From Aplectana chamaeleonis (taxonomy: Eukaryota; Nematoda; Chromadorea; Rhabditida; Cosmocercidae), in assembly GCA_029168955.1 (NCBI GenBank), contig JAPDOI010000040.1:1352501-1416500 (forward strand): DNA of 64,000 bases, given 5' to 3'. The notes below the pieces were generated by a model. It was not told the DNA's origin. It saw only the letters and a program-made list of their open reading frames with translations, and did not search any database. Shown here in pieces: positions 1-8,850 of this stretch. A program made the position numbers and the translations under genes. How positions within the stretch are numbered: position 1 is the stretch's first letter; the number at the start of each line of letters is the position of its first letter.

Positions 1-132
1 GTTGAAAAATTTGCTTAACAACACGGGCGTTTTACCGGTTTGAATTTTGAAGGCAAAAACCGAGTCAAACTTGGCCCTTCTTGAGAGAAAGTCGGGAGAC
101 CTACAGTACCGAGCACATTTCTTGCAAAAAAA

Positions 133-572
133 GCGTTTTGCGACGTTTTTTTGCGCTCACAAAGCGCCGCAACGCCATAACTTGTTTCAAAGTAGTTCAA
201 TTCCAATCTTGAAGTCATTTTTAGATTGTCTCCATTTAGTCCTATACAATGGTGTTACAAAATTATAGATCCAACTGCAGAAGTTTATCGAAAAATTAAT
301 ATTTGCACCACAAAATCGCTCATTATGAACTGATCAGATGGGCATGATAGCAGAAATCTGTCCTGCGTTGATTTGTGGTCGATGTGAAACGTAGAAGGAA
401 ATACAGATTTTTCAACGGAATACTGGAAACACAAGGACTTTCTACTTGTACCATTAAATTCGCCCCGCATAGAGGAACACGAAAACTTCATGAAAAACTC
501 ATTTCATCAATTTTGAAAGGAGTTATGGCGATGCGGCGCTTTGTGAGCTCAAAAAACGCCGCAAAACGCCGT
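133..572. repeat. Foldback element, arms 133-182 and 522-572
   Basis: Bases 133-182 are repeated in reverse complement at 522-572 with roughly 90% identity, separated by about 340 bp of AT-rich sequence. The arms hold T-rich runs with GCGTTTTGCG-like motifs, then CTCACAAAGCGCCGCA and CGCCATAAC. The arrangement is that of a foldback or MITE-like non-autonomous element; no transposase-like frame lies in the loop, and I could not see a clear target-site duplication. The arm contains the 12-mer ACAAAGCGCCGC, which is also the outer arm of the hairpin in satellite A (1536-5142). The short open frames across this stretch overlap on both strands and show no recognisable protein. Confidence 0.6.
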
Positions 573-789
573 TTTCGCAAAAAAAACATGCGCAGTACCG
601 TTGTGAAACTCTTCTGTCATTTGCGCTAGAGCAATCAATGTCTTTTACTGATTTAATGGATACAGTTGCACATTACATGAGCTGGAACTAGTAGCTGAAA
701 CTAGTCAAAATAATTATTTGTAGCAACTTCGAATCGCTGACCAATACAGAAACAGCGGTGAAGGCAAATCTTGTAGTTTTAACGGATCT

Positions 790-888
790 TTGCCGAAAAT
801 TTGCCGTTTCAGACGAAAATTTCGGCAAACGGTAACGGCAACGGCAAACCCCTAAAATGGCCGGCAATCGGCAAACGGCAATTGCCGC
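790..888. repeat. CGGCAA/TTGCCG-rich interspersed repeat
   Basis: About 100 bp are built from overlapping TTGCCG, CGGCAA and CGGCAAACGGCA motifs in both orientations, so the segment is partly self-complementary. It is followed by CACACCCCTGG. From memory, this style of CGGCAA/TTGCCG repeat is frequent in introns and intergenic DNA of Caenorhabditis, and it is the main hint to the organism. I cannot confirm the family without a repeat-library search. Confidence 0.45.
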
Positions 889-892
889 ACAC

Positions 893-1078
893 CCCTGGTT
901 GGGACGCATACTCACTACACTTAGCAAATCCACGCCAAACAGCGGTTTTGATTTGGTCCTTATCTAGAACGGCTTCATTATTGTAAAACTTTAGAGCCAA
1001 ACGGGAGATTATCTGAAAAATAATTAACTATGAAGAAGAAATCGAAAAGACCTAAGTTAAGCACGATTAAAATTTAAA
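893..1078. other. Unique-looking AT-rich DNA, no gene seen
   Basis: Together with 1-132 and 573-789 this is AT-rich sequence without a supportable gene. The phrase TTTAGAGCCAA near 990, followed by a GAGATTA, recurs at about 10134-10158, which may mark a degraded dispersed repeat. No RNA gene or splice-supported exon is visible. Confidence 0.4.
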
Positions 1079-1109
1079 CTCCGACACTGGCAGCGGACTC
1101 CTACAGGAG
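1079..1109 (+). repeat. Left 31-nt boundary inverted repeat (partner 7385-7415)
   Basis: This 31-nt segment (starting CTCCGACACTGGCAGCGG and ending CTCCTACAGGAG) matches the reverse complement of 7385-7415 at 30 of 31 positions. The inner 12 bases are themselves a near-perfect palindrome. The pair encloses satellite A and the 755-bp tandem repeats, so it could be the terminal inverted repeat of a 6.3-kb composite non-autonomous element. Adjacent bases are A-rich on both sides, so a duplicated target site cannot be called. Confidence 0.6.
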
Positions 1110-1396
1110 AAAACGACGATCGCGTTCTCCCACAGGAGCTATTTGTCTTGTAGGAGACCGAACTAAAGCGAAACGGTCTCCTACAGGGGTGCGTTCCAAG
1201 AACATTCCCACGGTAAAACGCTTCCATGGAAACGTAGCCACGGCCGCGTGGAAGCAATTCACAGTTATGATTCGTGGCCATGGGAAACAGGTTTGTCTAT
1301 GGAAAGGCTATTTGCCCTCCCACGGCGTCGTGGGAACATTCTTGGAACGCACCCCAGGACACGCTGCGGCATCGCTTCCATTGGGTCTCCTGCAGG
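1098..1396. repeat. CTCCTACAGGAG motif cluster with nested inverted repeat
   Basis: Variants of the palindromic 12-mer CTCCTACAGGAG occur at about 1098, 1126, 1147, 1175 and 1387. Nested inside, 1188-1213 (GTGCGTTCCAAGAACATTCC core) is repeated in reverse complement at 1329-1353 with 23 of 25 matches. CCATGG- and CACGG-rich dyads lie between these arms. The same 12-mer family forms a second cluster at 7307-7396, at the other end of the composite region. The role is unknown; the motif could be a subterminal repeat of a transposable element. Confidence 0.5.
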
Positions 1397-1440
1397 ACAA
1401 AACTGCTCTGGTAGTTCACCTGGAACGCGCACGTTGAACG

Positions 1441-1535
1441 ATTTATCGAACCCGCGCGGCGTACGATACGCTTACGCAAGGGGTGGAGAGCCGATTGGAC
1501 CATCCAGGTTCACACAGGCGCCCCCTTCATTAATT
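1441..1535. other. Short spacer before satellite A
   Basis: About 95 bp of mixed sequence link the CTCCTACAGGAG cluster to the first hairpin of satellite A. It shares no obvious similarity with either neighbour and no gene is seen. Confidence 0.4.
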
Positions 1536-3625
1536 GACCGGCCAAAGCGCCGCTTCGCGGCGCTTTGTCCGGGAACCATAAGCCGGGGGGTTCGCGCCGC
1601 TTCGCGGCGCTCTGTCCGGAAACAATGTGGCTTTTTTGAACAGATGAAAACCCTCACGGTCAGAAAAAACCCGGCCAGCGCCGCTTCGCGGCGCTTTGTT
1701 CGGGAACCGTAAGCCGGGGGTTTGCGCCGCTTCGCGGCGCTCTGTCCGGAAACTATGCGGCTTTTTGAACAAATTAAATCCTCACGGTCAGGAAAGGCCA
1801 AAGCGCCGCTTCGCGGCGCTTTGTCTGGGAACCGTGAGCTGGGGGGTTCGCGCCGCTTCGCGGCGCTCTGTCCAGAAACTATGTGGCTTTTTTGAACAAA
1901 TTAAATCCTCACGGTTAGGAAAACCCCGGCCAAAGCGCCGCTTCGCGGCGCTTTGTCCGGGAACCATAAACCGGGGGTTCGCGCCGCTTCGCGGCGCTCT
2001 GTCCGGAAACTGTATGGCTTTTTTGAACAAATTAAATCCCTCACGGTCAGGTGGGCTCAAAAAGCAGCGCTTCGCGGCGCTTTGTCCGGGAACCATAAGC
2101 TAGGTATGCGCCGCTTCGCGGCGCTCTGTCCGGAAACTATGTGGGCTTAGCGGCGCTTTGATCCGGGAACCATAAGCCGGGGTTCGCGCCGCTCTGTCTG
2201 GAAACTGTGTGGCTTTTTTGAACAAATTAAATCCTCACGGTCAGGAAAACCCCGGCCAAAGCGCCGCTTCGCGGCGCTTTGTCCGGGAACCATAAGCCGG
2301 GGGGTTCGCGCCGCTTCGCGGCGCTCTGTCCGGAAACTATGTGGGCTTAGCGGCGCTTTGTCCGGGAACCATAAGCCGGGGGGTTCGCGCCGCTCTGTCC
2401 GGAAACTGTGTGGCTTTTTTGAACAAATTAAATCCCTCACGGTCAGGAAAACCCCGGCCAAAGCGCCGCTTCGCGGCGCTTTGTCCGGGAACCATAAGCC
2501 GGGTCATTTGGTGCCGCTTCGCGGCGCTCTGTCCGGAAAACTATGTGGGCTTAGCGGCGCTTTGTCCGGGAACCATAAGCCGGGTTCGCGCCGCTCTGTC
2601 CGGAAACTGTGTGGCTTTTTGAACAAATTAAATCCTCACGGTCAGAAAACCCCGGCCAAAGCGCCGCTTCGCGGCGCTTTGTCCGGGAACCATAAGCTGG
2701 TATTTTCAGCGTGCTTCGCGGCGCTCTGTCCGGAAACTATGCTTCAGGCTTAGCGGCGCTTTGTCCGGGAACCATAAGCCGGGGTTCGCGCCGCTCTGTC
2801 CGGAAACTGTGTGGCTTTTGAACAAATTAAATCCCTCACGGTCAGGAAAAACCCGGCTAAGCGCCGCTTCGCGGCGCTTTGTCCGGGAACCATAAGTTGG
2901 GCTTTATGTTGCCAGCTTCGCGGCGCTCTGTCCGGAAACTATGTGGGCTTAGCGGCGCTTTGTCCGGGAACCATAAGTCCGGGGTTCGCGCCGCTCTGTC
3001 CGGAAACTGTGGCTTTTGAACAAATTAAATCCTCACGGTCAGGAAAATTCGGACAAAGCGCCGCTTCGCGGCGCTTTGTCCGGAGAATTATACCAGCTGG
3101 TTTGTGCTTCGCGGCGCTCTGTCCGGAAACTATGTGGGCTTAGCGGCGCTTCTGTCCGGGAACCATAAGCCGGGGGTTCGCGCCGCTCTGTCCGGAAACT
3201 GTGGCTTTTTTTGAACAAATTAAACTCACGGTCAGGAAATTCCCGGCCAAAGCGCTGCTTCGCGGCGCTTTCTCCGGGAACCATAGCCGGGGCTTCAGGC
3301 GCTTCGCGGCGCTCTGTCCGGAAAACTATGTGGGTTTAGCGGCGCTTTGTCCGGGAACCATAAGCCAGGGTTCGCGCCTGTCTGGAAACTGCGTGGCTTT
3401 TTGAACAAATTAAATTCACGGTCAGAAAACCCGGGCCAAAGAGCCGCTTCGCGGCGCTTGTCCGGGAACCATAAGCCGGGGTTCGCGCCGCTCCGCGTGC
3501 GCACTCTGTCCGGAATACAATGTGCCTTTTTTGACCAAATGAAAACCCCCACGGTCACAACAACCCCGGCCAAAGCGCCGCTTCGCGGCGCTTTGTTCGG
3601 GAACCGTAAGCCGGGGGGTTTGCGC
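1536..3625 (+). repeat. Satellite A, left arm (about 12 units, + orientation)
   Basis: This is a tandem array of GC-rich units. A basic unit of about 130 bp contains, in order: a perfect hairpin AAAGCGCCGC-TTC-GCGGCGCTTT, the phrase GTCCGGGAACCATAAGCC, a second hairpin GCGCCGC-TTC-GCGGCGC, GTCCGGAAACTATGTGGC, a T run, GAACAAATTAAAT and CACGGTCAGGAAAACCCCGG. Counting the CTCACGGTCA landmark gives about 12 units. Spacing is about 126-131 bp in the first units and about 190-203 bp from roughly 2040 to 3420. The longer class gains about 67 bp, in which both hairpins have collapsed to a single arm (TTAGCGGCGCTTTG and GCGCCGCTCTGTCC). Small indels between units are frequent. No conserved protein is encoded; open frames exist only because the GC-rich unit has few stops. 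Confidence 0.9.
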
Positions 3626-3640
3626 CGCTTTGGCCGGGGT
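3615..3640. other. Inversion junction between the satellite A arms
   Basis: The + oriented units end in GGTTTGCGCCGC and continue directly as TTTGGCCGGGGTTTTCC, which is the - oriented sequence. In an intact unit GCGCCGC is followed by the TTC loop and its complementary arm. Here the loop and second arm are missing and the array switches strand. The breakpoint therefore lies within the hairpin stem, as expected if the inversion was resolved through a hairpin or cruciform. Confidence 0.7.
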
Positions 3641-5142
3641 TTTCCTGACCGTAAGGGATTTAATTTGTTCAAAAAAGCCACACAGTTTCTGACAGAGCGC
3701 CGCGAAGCGGCGCGAACTCCCCCGGTTTATGCGTCGTTCCTGACAAAGCGCCGCGAAGCGGCGCTTTGGCCGGGGTTTTTCTGACCGTGAGGGTTTTCAT
3801 TTGTTCAAAAAGCCACATAGTTTCTGACAGAAGCGCCGCGAAAGCGGCGCGAACCTCCCGGCTTATGGTTCTCGACAAAGCGCCGCGAAGCGGCGCTTTG
3901 GTCGGGGTTTTCCTGACCGTGAGGGATGTAATTTGTTCAAAGCCACACAGTTTCTGGACAGAAGCGCCGCGAAGGCGCGAACCCCGGCTTATGGTTCCTG
4001 GACAAAGCGCGCCGCGAAGCGGCGCTTTGGCCGGGGTTTTCCTGACCGTGAGAGATTTAATTTGTTCAAAAAGCCACAGTTTCTCCAGACAGAGCGCCGC
4101 GAAGCGGCGCGAACCCCGGCTATGGTTCCCGGACAGCGCCGCGAAGCGGCGCTTTGGCCGGGGTTTCCTGACCGTGAGGGATTTAATTTGTTCAAAAAGC
4201 CGCATAGTTTCCGGACAGAGCGCCGCGAAGCGGCGCGGCGAATCCCCGGCTTATGGTTCCCGGACAAAGCGCCGCTAAGACCACATAGTTTTCTGGACAG
4301 AGCGCCGCGAAGCGGCGCAAACCCCGGCTTATGGTTCCGGACAGGGCGCCGCGAAGCGGCGCTTTGGCCGGGGTTTTCCTGACCGTGAGGGGATTTAATC
4401 GGTTCAAAAAAGCCACACAGTTTCTGACAGAGCGCCGCGAAGCGGCGCGAAACCCCGGCTTATGGTTCTCTGGACAAAGCGCCGCGAAGCGGCGCTTTGG
4501 CTGGGGGTTTTCCTGACCGCGAGGGATTTAATTTGTTCAAAAAGCCGACATAGTTTCGGACAGAGCGCCGCGAAGCGGGCGCGAACTTCGGCTTACAGTT
4601 CCGGACAAAGCGCTGCGAAGCGGCGCTCTGGCCGGGGTTTTCTGACCGTGAGGGTTTTCATTTGTTCAAAAAAGCCACATAGTTTCCGGACAGAGCGCCG
4701 CGAAGCGGCGCGAACCCCCCGGCTTATGGTTCCCGGACAAAGCGCCGCTAAGCCCACATAGTTTCCGGACAGAGCGCCGCGAAGCGGCGCAAACCCCCCG
4801 GCTTATGGTTCCCGGACAAAGCGCCGCGAAGCGGCGCTTTGGCCGGGGTTTTCCTGACCGTGAGGGATTTAATTTGTTCAAAAAAGCCACACAGTCTCCT
4901 GCCAGAGCGCCGCGAAGCGGCGCGAACCCCCGGTTTATGGCGAGCCCTGGACAAGCGCCGCGAAGCAGCGCTTTGGCCGGGGTTTTCCTGGACGCGGGGG
5001 GATTAATTTGTTCAAAAAAGCCACATAGTTTCTGACAGAGCGCCGCGAAGCGGCGCGAACTCCCCGACATGACGGTTCCCGGGACAAAGCGCCGCGAAGC
5101 GGCGCTTTGGCCTGGGTTTTCCTGAGCGTGAGGGATTTAATG
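3626..5142 (-). repeat. Satellite A, right arm (about 11 units, inverted)
   Basis: From about 3626 the same satellite continues in reverse-complement orientation. The landmark TGACCGTGAG is seen at about 3652, 3785, 3918, 4045, 4171, 4381, 4515, 4648, 4857, 4990 and 5123, giving about 11 units. Most spacings are 126-134 bp, with two near 210 bp. The arm ends abruptly inside a unit at about 5142, five bases before the 755-bp repeats begin. The distribution of long and short units does not mirror the left arm, so the arms have diverged or been reshuffled since inversion. Each unit exposes GCGCCGCGAAGCGGCGC on the + strand, containing the GCGAAGC heptamer known as an exceptionally stable DNA mini-hairpin. 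Confidence 0.9.
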
Positions 5143-5146
5143 TGTC

Positions 5147-7086
5147 GGTTCATCGGGGTTTGGGGCGGGGTATAAGTCCGGGAGGTGATTCTAAGTCACG
5201 TCGATGATGTTGTAGTGTCACCAACGCACGAAGGTCGTGACCCCAGGTGAAGCCGAAAATTGAATCTCCTCCACGTAATGAGGGTGAAGTCGTTTGGCTG
5301 AAAAAAGGGAAAGGAACTCGAACTGCTCGCAGATTTTTCGGCTGTTTCGATGGCAGAATGTTGAGAACCGAAAAACGTAATCCCCCAACCTTCCCCTAAA
5401 TGAGTGCACAATCGTATGAGCCTAACTAAACTTTGAAGGTTTTGGTGAACTGAAATGCACATACAGCTCAATACTGTTTTGGAGTGGTTAGAGATGTGAC
5501 GAAATAGTGCTATAGTGATGGAGGCCCAGGTGGTCGTACTTTGTGCTCCGATTCTTTTATTATATGGAAGGATAAGCCTGATGATTTTTCAGGCCAAAAA
5601 AAATTTCTTCTTTCCCGATGCAGTAAACGATGCGAAAATGGTGTCTTAGGGTATTTGACGCGCTGATCACGAATTTGCTATCAATTTTGCATTTAAATGT
5701 CTCGTTAAAGAGTTATGGAGTGAGTTTGTGTTGGGGATGTTGTGTAGTATCTGAATTTGAAGGGTTATCCGACCGGTGGTAAAAGAATAGTCCTTGATTA
5801 CTTTTGCAGCATAAATTCGTGAAGTTGTGGTCGTTGAAGAAGGTTTTTAGGCTACACAGACATCCTCTAATGAATCTTGGAGCTGCTTGAAAAGATTTTG
5901 ATAACGGTTCATCGGGGTTCGGGGCGGGGTATAAGTCCGGGAGGTGGTTCTAAGTCACGTCGATGATGTTGTAGTGTCACCAACGCACGAAGGTGGTGAC
6001 CCCAGGTGATGCCGAGAATTGAATCACCTCCACGTAATGAGGGTGAAGTCGTTTGGCTGAAAAAAAGAAAGGAACTCGAACTGCTCGCAGATTTTTCGGC
6101 TGTTTCGATGGCAGAATGTTGAGAACCGAAAACGTAATCCCCCAACCTTCCCTAAATGAGTGCACAATCGCATGAGCCTAACTAAACTTTGAAGGTTTTG
6201 TTGAACTGAAATGCACATACAGCTCAATACTGTTTTGGAGTGGTTAGAGATGTGACGAAATAGTGCAATAGTGATGGAGGCCCAGGTGGTCGTACTTTGT
6301 GCTCCGATTCTTTTATTATATGGAAGGATAAGCCTGATGATTTTTCAGGCCAAAAAAAATTTCTTCTTTCCCGATGCAGTAAACGATGCGAAAATGGTAT
6401 AATGGGTATTTGACGCGCTGATCACGAATTTGCTATCAATTTTGCATTTAAAAGTCTCGTTAAAGAGTTATGGAGTGAGTTTGGGTTGGGGATGTTGTGT
6501 AGTATCAGAATTTGAAGGGTTATCTGACCGGTGGTAAAAGAATAGTCCTTGATTACTTTTGCAGTATAAATCCGTGAAGTTGTGGTCGTTGAAGAAGGTT
6601 TTAGGCTACACAGACATCCTCTAATGAATCTTGGAGCTGCTTGAAAAGATTTTGATAACGGTTCATCGGGGTTTGGGGCGGGTATAAGTCCGGGAGGTGG
6701 TTCTTAAGTCACGTCGATGATGTTGTAGTGTCACCAACGCACGAAGGTCGTGACCCCAGGTGATGCCGAGAATTGAATCTCCTCCACGTAATGAGGGTGA
6801 AGTCGTTTGGCTGAAAAAGGAAAGGAACTCGAACTGCTCGCAGATTTTTCGGCTGTTTCGATGGCAGAATGTTGAGAACCGAAAAAACGTAATCCCCCAA
6901 CCTTCCCCTAAATGAGTGCACAATCGTATGAGCCTAACTAAGCTTTGAAGGTTTTGGTGAATTGAAATGCACATACAGCTCAATACTGTTTTGGAGTGGT
7001 AAGAGATGTGACGAAATAGTGCTATAGTGATGGAGGCCCAGGTGGTCGTACGTTGTGCTCCGATTCTTTTTATTATATGGAAGGAT
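5147..7086 (+). repeat. 755-bp tandem repeat, 2.6 copies
   Basis: Three direct copies begin with GGTTCATCGGGGTT at 5147, 5906 and 6660. Copy lengths are 759 and 754 bp, and the third stops at 7086 after 427 bp, inside TATTATATGGAAGGAT. Copies differ by scattered substitutions and 1-3-base indels, many in homopolymers. Within each copy, CACGTCGATGATGTTGTAG lies near the start and a T-rich tract ending TTTTTCAG lies about 440 bp in. Open frames on the minus strand shift between copies, so a protein is unlikely. The unit does not match satellites A-D. Confidence 0.9.
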
Positions 7087-7306
7087 TGGGGTACTTTGAG
7101 CCGGAGATCCTCATTTCTTGAGTAATGAGGGAAGAATGCTATTGGGGCTTCATCCTCGATAGTAAATTTTGCTGCGTTGACAGAATTGTCAGCAGGAAGT
7201 GAGAAAATCATGCTTCGATTATAAAGAATTCGAAAACTAGGCGGTTTTGGCTTGATTCCAGTAAACGTTATTTGAAATTCCTCCAAGCTACCGTACAAGT
7301 TCCTGT
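7087..7306. other. Unique DNA; minus-strand open frame of doubtful meaning
   Basis: A minus-strand frame runs from 7334 through this segment into the third 755-bp copy (6663-7334, 223 codons). The portion before it enters the repeat reads as ordinary mixed-composition protein (for example SMIFSLPADNSVNAAKF), but I recognise no family. Its start codon lies within the CTCCTACAGGAG motif cluster and its last half is repeat DNA, so it is most likely fortuitous or a relic exon. Confidence 0.25.
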
Positions 7307-7396
7307 CTCCTACAGGAGAATAATAGGACTCCACAGGAGAAAACTGGGACTCATGTTGCAGGGGAGACTAGGACTCCCAGCGAACTCCTGTAGGAG
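7307..7396. repeat. Right CTCCTACAGGAG motif cluster
   Basis: Palindrome variants CTCCTACAGGAG (7307), CTCCACAGGAG (7329) and CTCCTGTAGGAG (7385) cluster here with GGACTC spacers, mirroring the cluster at 1098-1396 at the other end of the composite region. Confidence 0.55.
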
Positions 7397-7415
7397 TCCG
7401 CTGCCAGCGTCGGAG
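7385..7415 (-). repeat. Right 31-nt boundary inverted repeat (partner 1079-1109)
   Basis: Reverse complement of 1079-1109 with a single mismatch over 31 nt. Together the two form the ends of the 6.3-kb region holding satellite A and the 755-bp repeats. Confidence 0.6.
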
Positions 7416-7975
7416 AAACAAAAACAGTTAGGCGGGGAGTTCACCGTGCTTGGTGTGGTTGCGTCCTTAAACAAAGGGGACGGCATATTTTCGGGTCACC
7501 TCTGGCTCAACGCTTCGCACGGAAGACGCGGAGCGGCTCCCTGACCTCCTCCGCAGCGTTCATGCATGCCGCCCCAGGAGACAAGAGAAGCCAATGACAG
7601 CTGCAACTGTTCGAAACGTGTTGGCAATCTTTCACAAATTTCGCAATGTTCCGTTTCGCTGTCGGTCCAATCGAGCTGATTGATTAGTACGGCGCCAACC
7701 CCCGACGTCTCCCGTTTATCTCGTGGAAAACAGGAAGGCGGAGTTTTGCCGAAACGTCTGTCGTTCGCCCCGACGTGGCAGAAAAAAGCGGTTCGGCCAT
7801 CGGTCGAATCGAACTAGTGCCTGAGTACTCAATGTTTCATTAACGGCAAGGCATCCAGCGATTTTCTCACACTCGTCATTCAGGTATTGCATGGATATCA
7901 ACCACGTCGGTCACACCGGGTGATTTTCTCAACCTCACCCCTTTATTTCAATCATACGTATCGACCGAGCCTGGT
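7416..7975. other. Unique DNA, no gene seen
   Basis: About 560 bp of balanced composition. Short open frames on both strands lack recognisable domains, and no RNA gene or satellite copy is visible. The segment 7660-7850 contains two loosely similar stretches around CGGTCCAATCGA and CGGTCGAATCGA that may be a decayed short duplication. Confidence 0.35.
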
Positions 7976-8079
7976 ATTCATGAACGGCAAGCCGTGGGCT
8001 ACAGTTTTTGTTGCCGCGGAAACGACACGCAACCTTTGGAGACAAACCCAACTGTAGCCCATGGTTTGCATTCATGAAT
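7976..8079. repeat. Short inverted-repeat element, 30-nt arms
   Basis: ATTCATGAA...TGGGCTACAGT at 7976-8005 is repeated in reverse complement at 8051-8079, with about five differences and a 45-bp loop. The ATTCATGAAT palindrome at each outer end suggests a small MITE-like or foldback sequence. No target-site duplication is evident. Confidence 0.5.
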
Positions 8080-8633
8080 CCCAGCCCGGGCGGGTGTCGG
8101 TGGGTTACAGATGCAAATAGCACCAACTCTGACAGGAGGAATGTAGGTATGGAGCTTCGGGAAGGATGGCTCATCTTCGTCACGGCTCTATAATTTTCTG
8201 AGTTTTTACTCCGATTTTGTTAAATCTTCACCAGCGGCGGTGGTGTTTTCCTACTTCCTAGTCCAGGCAGATCCTCAGTGCTGACCCCTACAGGACGGTA
8301 TGTGAATGAAGACACACCGCTCTCCACTTCTTTCATACCCTACCATTTATCAATTGGTTATTATCAATATTGTTTACTAGGGTACTCTTTCGGAATAGAC
8401 GACCCACTTAAAGGCAGTGGCCGCGATAAAATATGCTTGTCTTCTTTCCCTCTCTAAACCCTTCTCTGGGTTTAGAGTAGTAGGACCAATGAGAGAAAAT
8501 CAGGCCAAATTTGAAGCCTGAACTTTCTTGCCTTTTGATGATGGACGAGCCCACTCCACATCATCGGCAGCGATGATCTCTAATATCAAGAACATCAGCT
8601 GGCTTGAAATTCAATTTCAATCAATGTATCGTT
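8080..8633. other. Unique DNA with a small perfect hairpin at 8452-8477
   Basis: No gene is supported. A perfect 10-bp-arm hairpin (CTCTAAACCC, six-base loop TTCTCT, GGGTTTAGAG) sits at 8452-8477. The rest is unremarkable non-repetitive sequence. Confidence 0.4.
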
Positions 8634-8768
8634 GGCATGGATCCTGAAGAGACTTTGCGTTCACTATTGAAGGTTGGCGCAAACTCGGTGCCATATGCTG
8701 TAACATAGGCGCACCGAGTTTGCGCCAACCTCCAATAGGGAACGCCAAGGCTCCTCAGGATCCATGCC
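8634..8768. mobile_element. MITE-like hairpin element, 58-bp arms
   Basis: Bases 8634-8691 (starting GGCATGGATCCTGA) are the reverse complement of 8711-8768 with about five mismatches in 58 positions, separated by only 19 nt. The whole 135 bp could fold into one long hairpin. It has no coding capacity. The shape fits a miniature inverted-repeat element or a foldback; the flanks TATCGTT and GATGTTA give no convincing target-site duplication. Confidence 0.65.
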
Positions 8769-8850
8769 GATGTTACATTATCCGTCGGATTCATCCAGTC
8801 AGAAACATTGACTAAGGTGGTTGCTTTCATCGTTCAACTGTTTTTATTGG

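Noticed and set aside
1536..5142. Alanine/arginine-rich open frames in satellite A (for example AAKRRFGRGFPDREG)
   Set aside because: They are open on both strands in GC-rich repeat units and broken by indels in each unit. No protein family matches.
6663..7334. 223-codon minus-strand frame
   Set aside because: It starts in a palindromic motif cluster and its second half is the 755-bp tandem repeat. Only about 80 codons are unique and unrecognised.
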